From CAG-877 sp963660495 (GTDB taxonomy: Bacteria > Bacillota_I > Bacilli_A > RF39 > UBA660), in the NCBI GenBank assembly GCA_963660495.1, contig CAVKYO010000051.1, positions 1 to 8,882 of the forward strand: DNA of 8,882 nucleotides. The letters are read 5' to 3'. The position numbers were made by a program, and so were the translations under genes. Below are positions 1 through 7,290 of this stretch, piece after piece; the first letter of the stretch is position 1; each line of letters opens with the position of its first letter. Under the pieces are notes generated by a model. That model ran no database searches, had not been told where the DNA came from, and saw only the letters and a list, made by a program, of their open reading frames with translations.

Positions 1-19
1 TATTATAAACTCAACTTTC

Positions 20-451
20 TTAACTTTCTCCCCCAAAACTCTTTACACTAACATTCATACTTATTTTAATTTCTTCTATTATATGGCCAATATTTCCTTC
101 TCCGGCATATTTTTTCACATCAAAGAAATTATCATTAATATTTTGCCAAGTAAGTTTGTTAACCTCTTCTACTAATTCTACTTCATTATTTAGTATTCCA
201 TAATATACTTCTATTGATTTGTTAAACTTAAGGTATTCAATATTCATAAAATGTACTAGAGTAATATCTCTTTTTGTTATATTTGTTTCTTCTTCTAATT
301 CTCTGTAGGCTTCATTTAAACCATCATTTTCTTTTTCTATTTTGCCACCAACTAAATTGAACATATCTTTATATGGCTCTTTAGTTCGTTTGCACATTAA
401 GATTTGTTTTAGCTCTTTGTCAAAGACAACAATTACATTATATTTTTTCAT
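20..451 (-). CDS. NUDIX hydrolase
   Basis: Likely hydrolyses a nucleoside diphosphate linked to another group (NUDIX family); the substrate cannot be told from sequence. The NUDIX box lies at about residues 36-58 (143-residue numbering): G36, R50-E51-L52 and E54-E55 fit the GX5EX7REUXEEXGU pattern. The first Glu is replaced by Asn42 (with Glu just before it) and the last Gly by Asn57. The core REUXEE metal-binding helix is intact. An in-frame ATG exists at 466, but I chose the ATG at 451: a GGAG lies 9 bases before it, and that GGAG overlaps the 466 ATG itself, which has only a weak purine run upstream. It starts 21 bases after the stop of the histidine phosphatase gene, so it is probably cotranscribed with it. 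Family call is firm; specificity (8-oxo-dGTP, sugar nucleotide, other) is open. Confidence 0.88.
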   Translation of the reverse strand: MKKYNVIVVFDKELKQILMCKRTKEPYKDMFNLVGGKIEKENDGLNEAYRELEEETNITKRDITLVHFMNIEYLKFNKSIEVYYGILNNEVELVEEVNKLTWQNINDNFFDVKKYAGEGNIGHIIEEIKISMNVSVKSFGGES

Positions 452-460
452 TTTTAATAT

Positions 461-464
461 CTCC
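461..464 (-). promoter_or_regulatory. Ribosome binding site deciding the NUDIX start
   Basis: GGAG on the minus strand, 9 bases before the ATG at 451. Its first G is the last base of the alternative ATG at 466, so it cannot serve that start. It therefore favours the 143-residue protein over the 148-residue one. Confidence 0.65.
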
Positions 465-472
465 ATATTTCT

Positions 473-1075
473 TTAGTCTTTTAATTTATCTCTAATACTA
501 TTTAATTTTTCTATATGTTTAAAAAGATTAGAGAAGTCAACATTATTAAACTCTTCTATTTTCCCTGTTTTTAGATGTGATGTTTTTATATTTAAAATTC
601 TTTTCATGTATGAAGTAACTGAGCCATGTGAAATTACTAGTATTGTATCTTTTGAAGAATTGTCATTATATACATCATTTAAAAATTCTGATAGTCTTTT
701 TTCTATTTCAAATCTATTTTCGCCAGATGAACCTAGTCTTATGAAATAGTCTCCTTCTGCTTGTCTTATTCTAGTGTTATCAAGATCTTCATTATTTTTT
801 TGACCTGAATATTTTCCATAATTTAGTTCGCGAATTCTATTTTCAATTATTATTTTACTATCTTTATACTTCTTATAAACCAAGTGTGCTGTTTCAATAG
901 TTCTAGGTAAAGGAGAGACGTAGATCTTATCTATTACTTTTGGTAATTCTTTAATAGATTCTTCTACTGTTTTAATGCCAGAAGCAGTTAAGATAGACCG
1001 GTATATTTCTTTATCTGAAATTAGTCCTTTAACGTTATCAGTAGCTTCACCATGTCTCATAAAAATTATATTCAT
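473..1075 (-). CDS. Histidine phosphatase family protein (phosphoglycerate mutase-like)
   Basis: A 200-residue enzyme of the histidine phosphatase superfamily, which transfers or removes phosphate through a phospho-histidine. The catalytic R7-H8-G9 motif is at the N-terminus. R58 (in SPLPRT), E83 (in RELNYG) and the second His, H150 (in ISHGS), complete the expected pocket, so it should be active. The length fits small single-domain phosphatases such as CobC- or PhoE-like proteins more than true glycolytic mutases; the substrate is unknown. An ATG at 1081 is in frame, but GGAG is only 2 bases before it and 8 bases before the ATG at 1075, so I chose 1075. The gene lies 27 bases after the addA stop and just before the NUDIX gene, suggesting one transcript. 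Confidence 0.88.
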   Translation of the reverse strand: MNIIFMRHGEATDNVKGLISDKEIYRSILTASGIKTVEESIKELPKVIDKIYVSPLPRTIETAHLVYKKYKDSKIIIENRIRELNYGKYSGQKNNEDLDNTRIRQAEGDYFIRLGSSGENRFEIEKRLSEFLNDVYNDNSSKDTILVISHGSVTSYMKRILNIKTSHLKTGKIEEFNNVDFSNLFKHIEKLNSIRDKLKD

Positions 1076-1083
1076 ATACATCT

Positions 1084-1088
1084 CTCCT
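1084..1088 (-). promoter_or_regulatory. Ribosome binding site of the histidine phosphatase gene
   Basis: AGGAG on the minus strand, in the 27-base gap after addA. The spacing is 8 bases to the ATG at 1075 and 2 bases to the ATG at 1081, so the downstream start is the credible one. Confidence 0.65.
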
Positions 1089-1102
1089 GTATCTTAGTTA
1101 TT

Positions 1103-4100
1103 TTATACTTTTCTATATACTTCATCTAATATTGAATATAAGTAACATTCTACTGGTTTATTAGTCTTTTCTTCTATTACTTTGCGGTAGCCAGATAACT
1201 GTTTATCATAGTTTTCATCATTAATATTTTTTAACTTATAGTCAATAATAATCATCTTATCTTCTCTTTCTATTAATAAGTCAATTATTCCGTGAGCAAT
1301 ATTATTATTCTCTTCATAAATGAATTCATACTCTTTATACATTGGATAATTGATATTATCTTTTATTAAATCAGACTTTATAAATGAAGAGACTTTTTTC
1401 TTAATTGTTTCATCTTCTATTGAGTCTAGATCTTTAAAGTTAGAAGTTTCTAAGATTTCATGTACTTTTGTACCGAAAGCCATTAGTTTGTTTTCTTCTT
1501 CTGTAAAGATATGAAGAGATTCTTTTGAAAAATGACTTTCTTCGACTGTTTCCGTTTGTAAAGCTAGTTCTTCTACATTTATAGTATCTTCTTTTTCTAA
1601 AAGTTCTTCTTCATTACTTAGAGATGATACTTTTTGATAATCTTTACTACATTCTGGTGTTACTTTTATTATATATGGTAGTAAGGTAGTATATATACTT
1701 TTCATAATTGATAGAAAACTATTATATTTATTTCTTTCATATATTGGGACTATATCTTTTACTTCACTAGTTTCTTCTTGTTCTGGTATGACAATAATCA
1801 TTTTTTCTTTAGCTCTAGTTACCGCAACATATAATAGTCTTATTTTTTCAGAGATTTCTTCTTGTTTAACAGATCTTTTTAGGAGTGTTTTTACTATTGT
1901 TTCTTTATAATATTCATCTACTTTAGGAAGAACAATACCGTATTTATTGTCATAAACTATTTTTTCTTTTAATTCACTTATGTTAAAACTACCGAAGAAG
2001 CCAGCAAAGTAACATATTGGAAATTCTAGTCCTTTGGATTTATGAATAGTCATTATCTTACAACTATTAGAACCTGAGGTATTAATTTTAAACTTTAAGT
2101 CATAATCATTATTATATATTTCCTCTAAATAAGTAATAAAGTCATAAATAGTATTTCCAGTTGAGACATAATCTTCTACTAAATTATAGATATATTCTCT
2201 TCTAGTACGATATGATGAAATATCACCTAATGTTAGAAGTTTTTTATCATAATCTAATTCATCTAGGATATAGTTTATATACTCTCCTGCTGGTGTTACA
2301 TCTATATTTTTTACTAGTTCTAAACATTTTAAGTAGATAGGACTTTCTTTGATGGTATTTGTTACATAGTAATGATATAGTTGTTCATCAGATAAGTTAA
2401 AGAGAAAACTTCTGCCTAGGGAGAAAAAACTATATTTGAAGTCTTGGTCATAATTATTTTCTTTAATGCAAATTAGAAATTTTAATAGACTTTTTATTAC
2501 TAAAATATCTTGATCTTTACGAAGGGATGAGTCTTTTTCTATAGATAAAGGAATGTGTAAGTATTCAAATATTTTTTTGTATAAGTCAAAGTTTTTACTT
2601 TTATCTAGAAGTATGACAATATCTGAATAGTTTATTGTTCTAAGAATTCCAGTATCTTTATCGAAGATTTGATAATTTGAAGATACTTTATCAATTATGT
2701 CTTTACCAATGATAAATATTTCTTGTTCATCCTTTGTGTTCGATGTGTTTTTATCTATTTCATAAGTTAAGACATCTAAATCATAATTTTGGTCAGTCTT
2801 TCCTTCTTCATTATAAGTTTTATTACCAAAGACCATACGATGAGACTCTTTATAATTAGCGCCACCAATGGTATCATCCATGAATAAATCAAACAATAAA
2901 TTGATATTTGATAGGACTTCTTCTCTTGATCTAAAGTTTTTATTTAGGTCTATTTTTATACCTTTATCTGTATCACGATATGTATCATATTTATTTTTAA
3001 AGATATATGGATTAGCATTTCTAAAACGATAAATAGACTGTTTAATATCACCTACCATGTAGACATTATTATTTGAAATTAAGGAAATAAATAATTCTTG
3101 AGTATCAGAGGTATCTTGATATTCATCTACTAGTATTTCATTAAAACTTTCTACTAGTTCTTTTCTTATGTCTTCATTTTCTTTTACTACTTTTATAGCT
3201 AATTGAGCTATATCTGTAAAATTATATACTTCATTTTCATTTTTATATTTAGAAAGACGTTTATCTAGTTCTTTTAAAATAGAAATTGTTACTTCAGCAT
3301 TTGACTTAGTAGATAGGATTTCTTCTTTTATTTCTTCTGATGTTTCATATATTAATAGTTCTTTTACTTCTTTTAATAATGATGAAATAGTTGATTTTAT
3401 ATTTTTACCTTCTTCTTCACTATTTCTTGGTACAGCAGGAAGTTTAAAGTCAAGGGATGCACAAATTTCTTCATAAGTTGTGGCGTTTAAAAATTTACTT
3501 AGAGTATCTTCTACTTTAGTTACATAGGTGCCATCAAAATAGTCGTTTAAAGATATTAATAATTCTTTTATATTTTCACGATAGGAATCAATATATTTTA
3601 AATACTCATTTAGATAATTATCAATATTTTCTTTAGAGTAAGTCTTTTCAATATATGTATTTAGATATTCTTTTCTTTCATATTTTAATTCTATTTTTTT
3701 ATAGATATTTTGAATGTAATTTTTTAATTCTTTATCATCTTTTAAGCAGAAGTCTTTTATTAAATTAGTAAAGTTTTTAGTTGGTGATAAGTAATTTTCT
3801 TCAAATATTTCGTCTAATATTTTATTTTTTTCAATATTTATAATGACATCATCTGTTATTTTGATATTATTACTTACATTTAGTTTAGTATGATATTTTT
3901 TTACCATGGATAAAGAGAAGGAATCAAAGGTTGTGATATAGGCACCATCTATTAAGTTAGCTTCATTTTCAAGTCCTTCAGTTTTATTAATGGCTTTTCT
4001 AATACGTTCTTTCATTTCAGCAGCAGCGGCATTGGTAAATGTTAGAACTAGTAATTCATTAATATGAATACCGGATTTTAGTTTTCTAATTACTCTTTCA

Positions 4101-4198
4101 GTTAAAACTGCCGTCTTACCTGATCCAGCTCCGGCTGAAACTATGATGTTTTTACCTTCTTCGTTTATTGCTTGTAATTGTTCGGGAGTCCAGGCCAT
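1103..4198 (-). CDS. addA: ATP-dependent helicase/nuclease subunit A (AddA)
   Basis: The motor and one of two nucleases of the AddAB double-strand-break resection complex. It unwinds and degrades DNA ends to make a 3' tail for RecA. All superfamily 1 (UvrD/Rep-type) motifs are visible in this 1031-residue protein: Q motif TPEQ (4-7), Walker A with K28-T29, motif Ia (about 49-62), Walker B VDEYQDT (D358, E359), motif III with Q387, motif V TIHKSKG (H719) and motif VI VAVTRA (R795). The C-terminal RecB-type nuclease has H913, D973, the D986-Y987-K988 core and Q1000-x3-Y1004, so it looks active. It is about 200 residues shorter than Bacillus subtilis AddA (about 1230). I chose ATG 4198 (MAWTPEQ) over ATG 4207 and GTG 4210, which sit on or too close to the AGGAGG. 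The start lies one base after the addB stop, suggesting coupled translation. Confidence 0.96.
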   Translation of the reverse strand: MAWTPEQLQAINEEGKNIIVSAGAGSGKTAVLTERVIRKLKSGIHINELLVLTFTNAAAAEMKERIRKAINKTEGLENEANLIDGAYITTFDSFSLSMVKKYHTKLNVSNNIKITDDVIINIEKNKILDEIFEENYLSPTKNFTNLIKDFCLKDDKELKNYIQNIYKKIELKYERKEYLNTYIEKTYSKENIDNYLNEYLKYIDSYRENIKELLISLNDYFDGTYVTKVEDTLSKFLNATTYEEICASLDFKLPAVPRNSEEEGKNIKSTISSLLKEVKELLIYETSEEIKEEILSTKSNAEVTISILKELDKRLSKYKNENEVYNFTDIAQLAIKVVKENEDIRKELVESFNEILVDEYQDTSDTQELFISLISNNNVYMVGDIKQSIYRFRNANPYIFKNKYDTYRDTDKGIKIDLNKNFRSREEVLSNINLLFDLFMDDTIGGANYKESHRMVFGNKTYNEEGKTDQNYDLDVLTYEIDKNTSNTKDEQEIFIIGKDIIDKVSSNYQIFDKDTGILRTINYSDIVILLDKSKNFDLYKKIFEYLHIPLSIEKDSSLRKDQDILVIKSLLKFLICIKENNYDQDFKYSFFSLGRSFLFNLSDEQLYHYYVTNTIKESPIYLKCLELVKNIDVTPAGEYINYILDELDYDKKLLTLGDISSYRTRREYIYNLVEDYVSTGNTIYDFITYLEEIYNNDYDLKFKINTSGSNSCKIMTIHKSKGLEFPICYFAGFFGSFNISELKEKIVYDNKYGIVLPKVDEYYKETIVKTLLKRSVKQEEISEKIRLLYVAVTRAKEKMIIVIPEQEETSEVKDIVPIYERNKYNSFLSIMKSIYTTLLPYIIKVTPECSKDYQKVSSLSNEEELLEKEDTINVEELALQTETVEESHFSKESLHIFTEEENKLMAFGTKVHEILETSNFKDLDSIEDETIKKKVSSFIKSDLIKDNINYPMYKEYEFIYEENNNIAHGIIDLLIEREDKMIIIDYKLKNINDENYDKQLSGYRKVIEEKTNKPVECYLYSILDEVYRKV

Positions 4199-4199
4199 A

Positions 4200-6530
4200 T
4201 TATTCATCACCTCCTAAAAAGGATAAATCTTCTTGTTTTGTTAAGTAGACTAAGTCTTTTTCTTTCATGTAACAGATATCTTTAAAGGAACAGAAGGCAC
4301 AAGATATATTAACATTAGAATATACTTTTGGATTAATAGTAAAGTCTGATGATAAGATATTATCTGTTTCTTTGGATATATAGTTTTTAGTATAGTCTAG
4401 TAAATCGTATAAAGTATCATTTGATAAGACTTTTTTGGCGGCATATGTTCCAAAACCTTTTTCTTCGTTATAGGACATACTTTTAATATATTCACTTTTT
4501 TCATAGGTTGAATCAAATCTACTTAATATGGAAATATCATCTGTTGAATATCCTTGTAAAAGATATTGATCTTTTTTGACTTTTTCAATGTCTTTACTCC
4601 AAGTAGGATAATTAAATAAAATGTTTTGATAATATATTCCTGTAAATATTGGACTTTTAATAGCTTTAGAGTAATGAATTAGATATAGGTATACTGGAAG
4701 TTGCATATGTAGTCCATATTTCATTGGTTCTATATGGGTATCAATACTACCAGTTTTATAGTCGATTATAGAAAAGTATGTATCTTCAATATTTTGATAG
4801 TACATTATTTTATCGATACTACCAGTAAAGATTACCGATACTTTTTTCTTTAAGTCTATATCTATTTTCTTTTCATAATAAGCATCATTATAGCCAGTTA
4901 TTAAATCTTGTTTATTTAGGATATCTATTAGTTTTAAAAGATCTTTTTTGATACGAATTAAAAGTAGTTTTTCTTTTAAGGAAAGGTCTCTTTTTTCTAG
5001 GTATTTTTGATATTCTTCTTCAAAGTTAAAGTTTGTTTTTTTATATACTGATAATATGTAATGATACATTGATCCAATGTAGGTTTGGAAAGTATCAGTA
5101 TATGGTTCTAGTTTTAAGACGTGTCTTATATAGTATTTAAATTTACATTCACTATAGGCATTAAGGGATGTATATGATAGTTTTAATGGATATGGTAAAT
5201 TGGTTAGATACTCATCATTATTAAGGCCTGTAAAGGCGTTAGAATAGGTCTTATAAGGTATTTGGTAGTGAGTATATAGTTTTGATAGGTCTTTATTCTT
5301 TTCCCCGTATAAATGGTATAAATCTAGATATGTTGCTAGTCGGAGTTCGTTATATATGTTTGAACTGTTATATGAGTCTGTTTTAGGTTTTATTATATCT
5401 AGAGAAAGATCAGTAATTAAACTTGATTTGTAGTAACTTTTAAATGGTGAAGTTAGTTTATATGATAAGTATAAGTTTTTAATATTTGATAAGATATAAA
5501 CTAAGTTATTTTTATTACGTTTGTTTAGATATTCTGTTTTATATAGTGATACTTCATCTTTTTCTTTATCTGTGATATATGAAATATCTTTTTCCATTTT
5601 AGGTAATTCATCTTGATTAAATCCTAGTACAAAGACGTATTCATCATCATTAAATGTTTCTTTATATAAGTCTTTTATAGTAACGGCATTTTTTAATTTA
5701 ACTGGTGTTGTGAAAGTATTTTTTAGTTTGTCAATTAAAAGTATTTTATATTCTTTAGAGGACTCATCCAAGAAACTTAAGTCTGATAGGATATTAATAA
5801 GTTTTTTATTGATACTTTTTTTATCTTTATTTTCTAAGTCTAATTCTTTTGTATTTAGGTAATCTTTTACTACCTTAGTACTATAAATTGAATAGTTAAA
5901 ATTTATATTTATAGGTATATGATAGAATGAAAAAAGACTTTTTATGGTATATAGGTAATCATTAGAGACATTTGTTAGATATATTTTATTTATATCAACA
6001 CCTTTTTTTAGAAGGTTTATTATTTCTAGACAGACTTGATTAACTTCTTCTTCTAAGGTATTACATTCCGTCACTGGTGAACTTATAGTTTTTTCTGGTA
6101 CATAGTCTTCTTTTATACCTAACATTTCTTCTTCATATTTTTCTAGGTTATATTCATTTTTTACAATGATGGTTTTTGTTTTAAGATATTCTTTATAAGT
6201 ATTATTGTAGATTAATAGTCTTTCTTTTATTAATTCTTTTTTTAAGTCTTTTAAGAAGTTTAGTTTAGGACTTTTATATGTTTTATTTTCATCTATTACA
6301 TATAAATTATTTATATATACTCTTGTGACATCTATATTGTAGTTATATTTTTTTATTAGATAGAAAAGTGTTTTATCATCATATGAGAAATAGTATATTT
6401 TTTTATACTCTTCTTTAGTCATGAATTTTATATTAATTAGTTTTTGTTCTTTTGATAGCTCCTTTAATATTTTTGTCTTTGTTTGATTTGGACATATTAT
6501 TAGAAGGTTATCTTTTGTTGTTTTAGTCAT
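4200..6530 (-). CDS. addB: AddB-like PD-(D/E)XK nuclease subunit, short form
   Basis: The partner of AddA: an inactive-helicase scaffold with a second nuclease, expected to cut the strand AddA does not. The C-terminal nuclease is complete: H490, D573, the D590-Y591-K592 core and Q610-x3-Y614. Four cysteines, C462 and C744-x2-C747-x5-C753, match the iron-sulfur staple that encloses the AddB nuclease. The N-terminal half is only about 450 residues and weakly recognisable. Where AddB often has a Walker A loop, residues around 9-21 read LLIICPNQTKTKI, with no GxxGxGK[ST]. At 776 residues it is roughly 390 shorter than B. subtilis AddB (about 1166). A GGTG lies 7 bases before the ATG. The order addB-addA and the one-base junction support the assignment; RexB of lactic acid bacteria is a related alternative name. 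Confidence 0.88.
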   Translation of the reverse strand: MTKTTKDNLLIICPNQTKTKILKELSKEQKLINIKFMTKEEYKKIYYFSYDDKTLFYLIKKYNYNIDVTRVYINNLYVIDENKTYKSPKLNFLKDLKKELIKERLLIYNNTYKEYLKTKTIIVKNEYNLEKYEEEMLGIKEDYVPEKTISSPVTECNTLEEEVNQVCLEIINLLKKGVDINKIYLTNVSNDYLYTIKSLFSFYHIPININFNYSIYSTKVVKDYLNTKELDLENKDKKSINKKLINILSDLSFLDESSKEYKILLIDKLKNTFTTPVKLKNAVTIKDLYKETFNDDEYVFVLGFNQDELPKMEKDISYITDKEKDEVSLYKTEYLNKRNKNNLVYILSNIKNLYLSYKLTSPFKSYYKSSLITDLSLDIIKPKTDSYNSSNIYNELRLATYLDLYHLYGEKNKDLSKLYTHYQIPYKTYSNAFTGLNNDEYLTNLPYPLKLSYTSLNAYSECKFKYYIRHVLKLEPYTDTFQTYIGSMYHYILSVYKKTNFNFEEEYQKYLEKRDLSLKEKLLLIRIKKDLLKLIDILNKQDLITGYNDAYYEKKIDIDLKKKVSVIFTGSIDKIMYYQNIEDTYFSIIDYKTGSIDTHIEPMKYGLHMQLPVYLYLIHYSKAIKSPIFTGIYYQNILFNYPTWSKDIEKVKKDQYLLQGYSTDDISILSRFDSTYEKSEYIKSMSYNEEKGFGTYAAKKVLSNDTLYDLLDYTKNYISKETDNILSSDFTINPKVYSNVNISCAFCSFKDICYMKEKDLVYLTKQEDLSFLGGDE
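4210..4215 (-). promoter_or_regulatory. Ribosome binding site of addA inside the end of addB
   Basis: AGGAGG on the minus strand, extended by TGAT to a near-perfect match to the 16S anti-Shine-Dalgarno end. It lies within the last codons of addB (Gly-Gly-Asp-Glu-stop), 11 bases before the ATG at 4198. This layout points to translational coupling and balanced AddB:AddA synthesis. Confidence 0.75.
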
Positions 6531-6547
6531 TTTTCTTCACCAAGTAT

Positions 6548-6568
6548 ATTATAAAATAAATTGGTCAA
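6548..6568 (-). promoter_or_regulatory. Weak candidate promoter for addB
   Basis: On the minus strand there is a perfect TATAAT (6553-6548) just before addB, and a TTGACC at 6568-6563. They are only 9 bases apart, too close to act as a normal -35/-10 pair, so the -10 would have to work with a poor -35. It follows the rpmF terminator directly, where a new promoter would be expected; the transcript leader would be only about 11 bases. Confidence 0.25.
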
Positions 6569-6598
6569 AAAGAAAAGAAGCTATTATTCTGCTTCTTT
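6567..6598 (-). terminator. Rho-independent terminator after rpmF
   Basis: Minus-strand hairpin with a perfect 8-bp stem, AAAGAAGC (6598-6591) and GCTTCTTT (6581-6574), a 9-base loop, then TCTTTTT. The left arm lies inside the last rpmF codons (K66, E67, A68) and the stop codon is in the loop. It should end or reduce the L32 transcript before addB. Confidence 0.75.
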
Positions 6599-6793
6599 AA
6601 CTTCTACTACTTTATTTCCTTTGTAGTTACCGCATTTTGGACATACTCTATGTGGTTTAATCATTTCGCCACAACTTGGACATTTACTTACGCCAGGTAT
6701 TTCCATTGCGTTATGACTTCTTCTCATTCTCTTTCTTGTTTTAGAAACTTTACGGAAAGGAACGGCAAACATTTGAATGTCTAACTTCATCAT
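6584..6793 (-). CDS. rpmF: 50S ribosomal protein L32 with a 9-residue N-terminal leader
   Basis: Large-subunit ribosomal protein bL32. From residue 10 it reads AVPFRKVSKTRKRMRRSH, the classic basic L32 start. It is followed by a four-cysteine zinc ribbon, C38-x2-C41 and C51-x2-C54, then a short acidic tail. The total is 69 residues, longer than the usual 56-60. The extra nine residues at the N-terminus (MMKLDIQMF) are real by ribosome binding site: AGGAG lies 7 bases before ATG 6793, while the internal ATG at 6772, next to the usual L32 start, has no Shine-Dalgarno. The leader resembles the Prp-cleaved leader of Firmicutes L27 (MLKLNLQFF before ASKKG). It starts 4 bases after the DUF177 gene's stop, the widespread DUF177-rpmF arrangement. 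Confidence 0.96.
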   Translation of the reverse strand: MMKLDIQMFAVPFRKVSKTRKRMRRSHNAMEIPGVSKCPSCGEMIKPHRVCPKCGNYKGNKVVEVKEAE

Positions 6794-6797
6794 ATTA

Positions 6798-7283
6798 TCA
6801 CTCCTCTTTAAAATCTTTTAATAAATCAGAAAACGGATTATTATTACTTACTAGTTCTTCTTCACTGATTAATTTCCATCCATCTCCATGAAACTTACTT
6901 AAGTCTTCAACCTTCGTAAATTGTAATGGGACTTCCAGTACAATATTTTCCCATAAAAATTGAAATATATCAAGTGTATTTTCGTTTTTTTTGCAATTTT
7001 GGTCTAAAATATCGTTAATTTCGATAGAAACAGGATAAGAAACAGGCTCCAAGGAAATAGAATCTGAAAGAATAATATCTCCTTTTATACTGGCTTCTAT
7101 ATAATCTGTTAACTCTTCTTCATCATCTTCTGATGCATTCATATATACTTTACCTTCTACTTTGATATCTTCTATTTTTAGGACTGAGGTATTTTCAAAG
7201 TAGTTACTTGGTATAGTATAAGAATTTGTTATATCTACTTCTTTTACAGTTTGACTATGCAAAAGTGTTAAATCTATATCCAT
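6798..7283 (-). CDS. DUF177 family protein (YceD/YlbN-like)
   Basis: Small acidic soluble protein of 161 residues, recognised as DUF177 by its position directly before rpmF and by C-terminal features. These are a TLDIFQFLWENIVLEVPLQF block, then a GDGWKLISEEE segment and a final NPFSDLLKDF that parallels the usual DPRLxxLxxF ending. Relatives in this position have been linked to 23S rRNA or 50S subunit accumulation, but the biochemical role is uncertain. I chose ATG 7283: AAGGAG lies 10 bases before it, inside the end of the upstream gene. The in-frame ATG at 7310 overlaps that gene and has no ribosome binding site. The stop is TGA, evidence for the standard code. It holds a single Cys, so it has no metal-binding cluster. 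It overlaps the rpmF ribosome binding site. Confidence 0.82.
   Translation of the reverse strand: MDIDLTLLHSQTVKEVDITNSYTIPSNYFENTSVLKIEDIKVEGKVYMNASEDDEEELTDYIEASIKGDIILSDSISLEPVSYPVSIEINDILDQNCKKNENTLDIFQFLWENIVLEVPLQFTKVEDLSKFHGDGWKLISEEELVSNNNPFSDLLKDFKEE
6801..6806 (-). promoter_or_regulatory. Ribosome binding site that fixes the long L32 start
   Basis: GAGGAG on the minus strand, forming the last two sense codons of the DUF177 gene (Glu-Glu-TGA). The spacing is 7 bases to ATG 6793. The usual L32 start region 21-27 bases further on has no such site, so the nine-residue leader is translated. Confidence 0.8.
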
Positions 7284-7290
7284 AATATTT

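Noticed and set aside
11..30. Short direct repeat of TTAACTTTC type at the end of the NUDIX gene
   Set aside because: Too short and A/T-rich to separate from chance, with no hairpin or other structure seen.
4025..4029. AGCGG, the B. subtilis Chi sequence, inside addA
   Set aside because: A single five-base match in a codon run for alanines; the Chi sequence of this organism is unknown and one copy carries no signal.
6548..6568. TTGACC and TATAAT as a strong promoter pair for addB
   Set aside because: The two boxes are only 9 bases apart, far from the 16-18 needed, so the pair is kept only as a weak candidate.
6798..6800. Possible TGA-as-tryptophan code, as in some Mollicutes
   Set aside because: TGA ends the DUF177 gene exactly where the next gene's start follows, tryptophans are encoded by TGG, and no large gene contains in-frame TGA.
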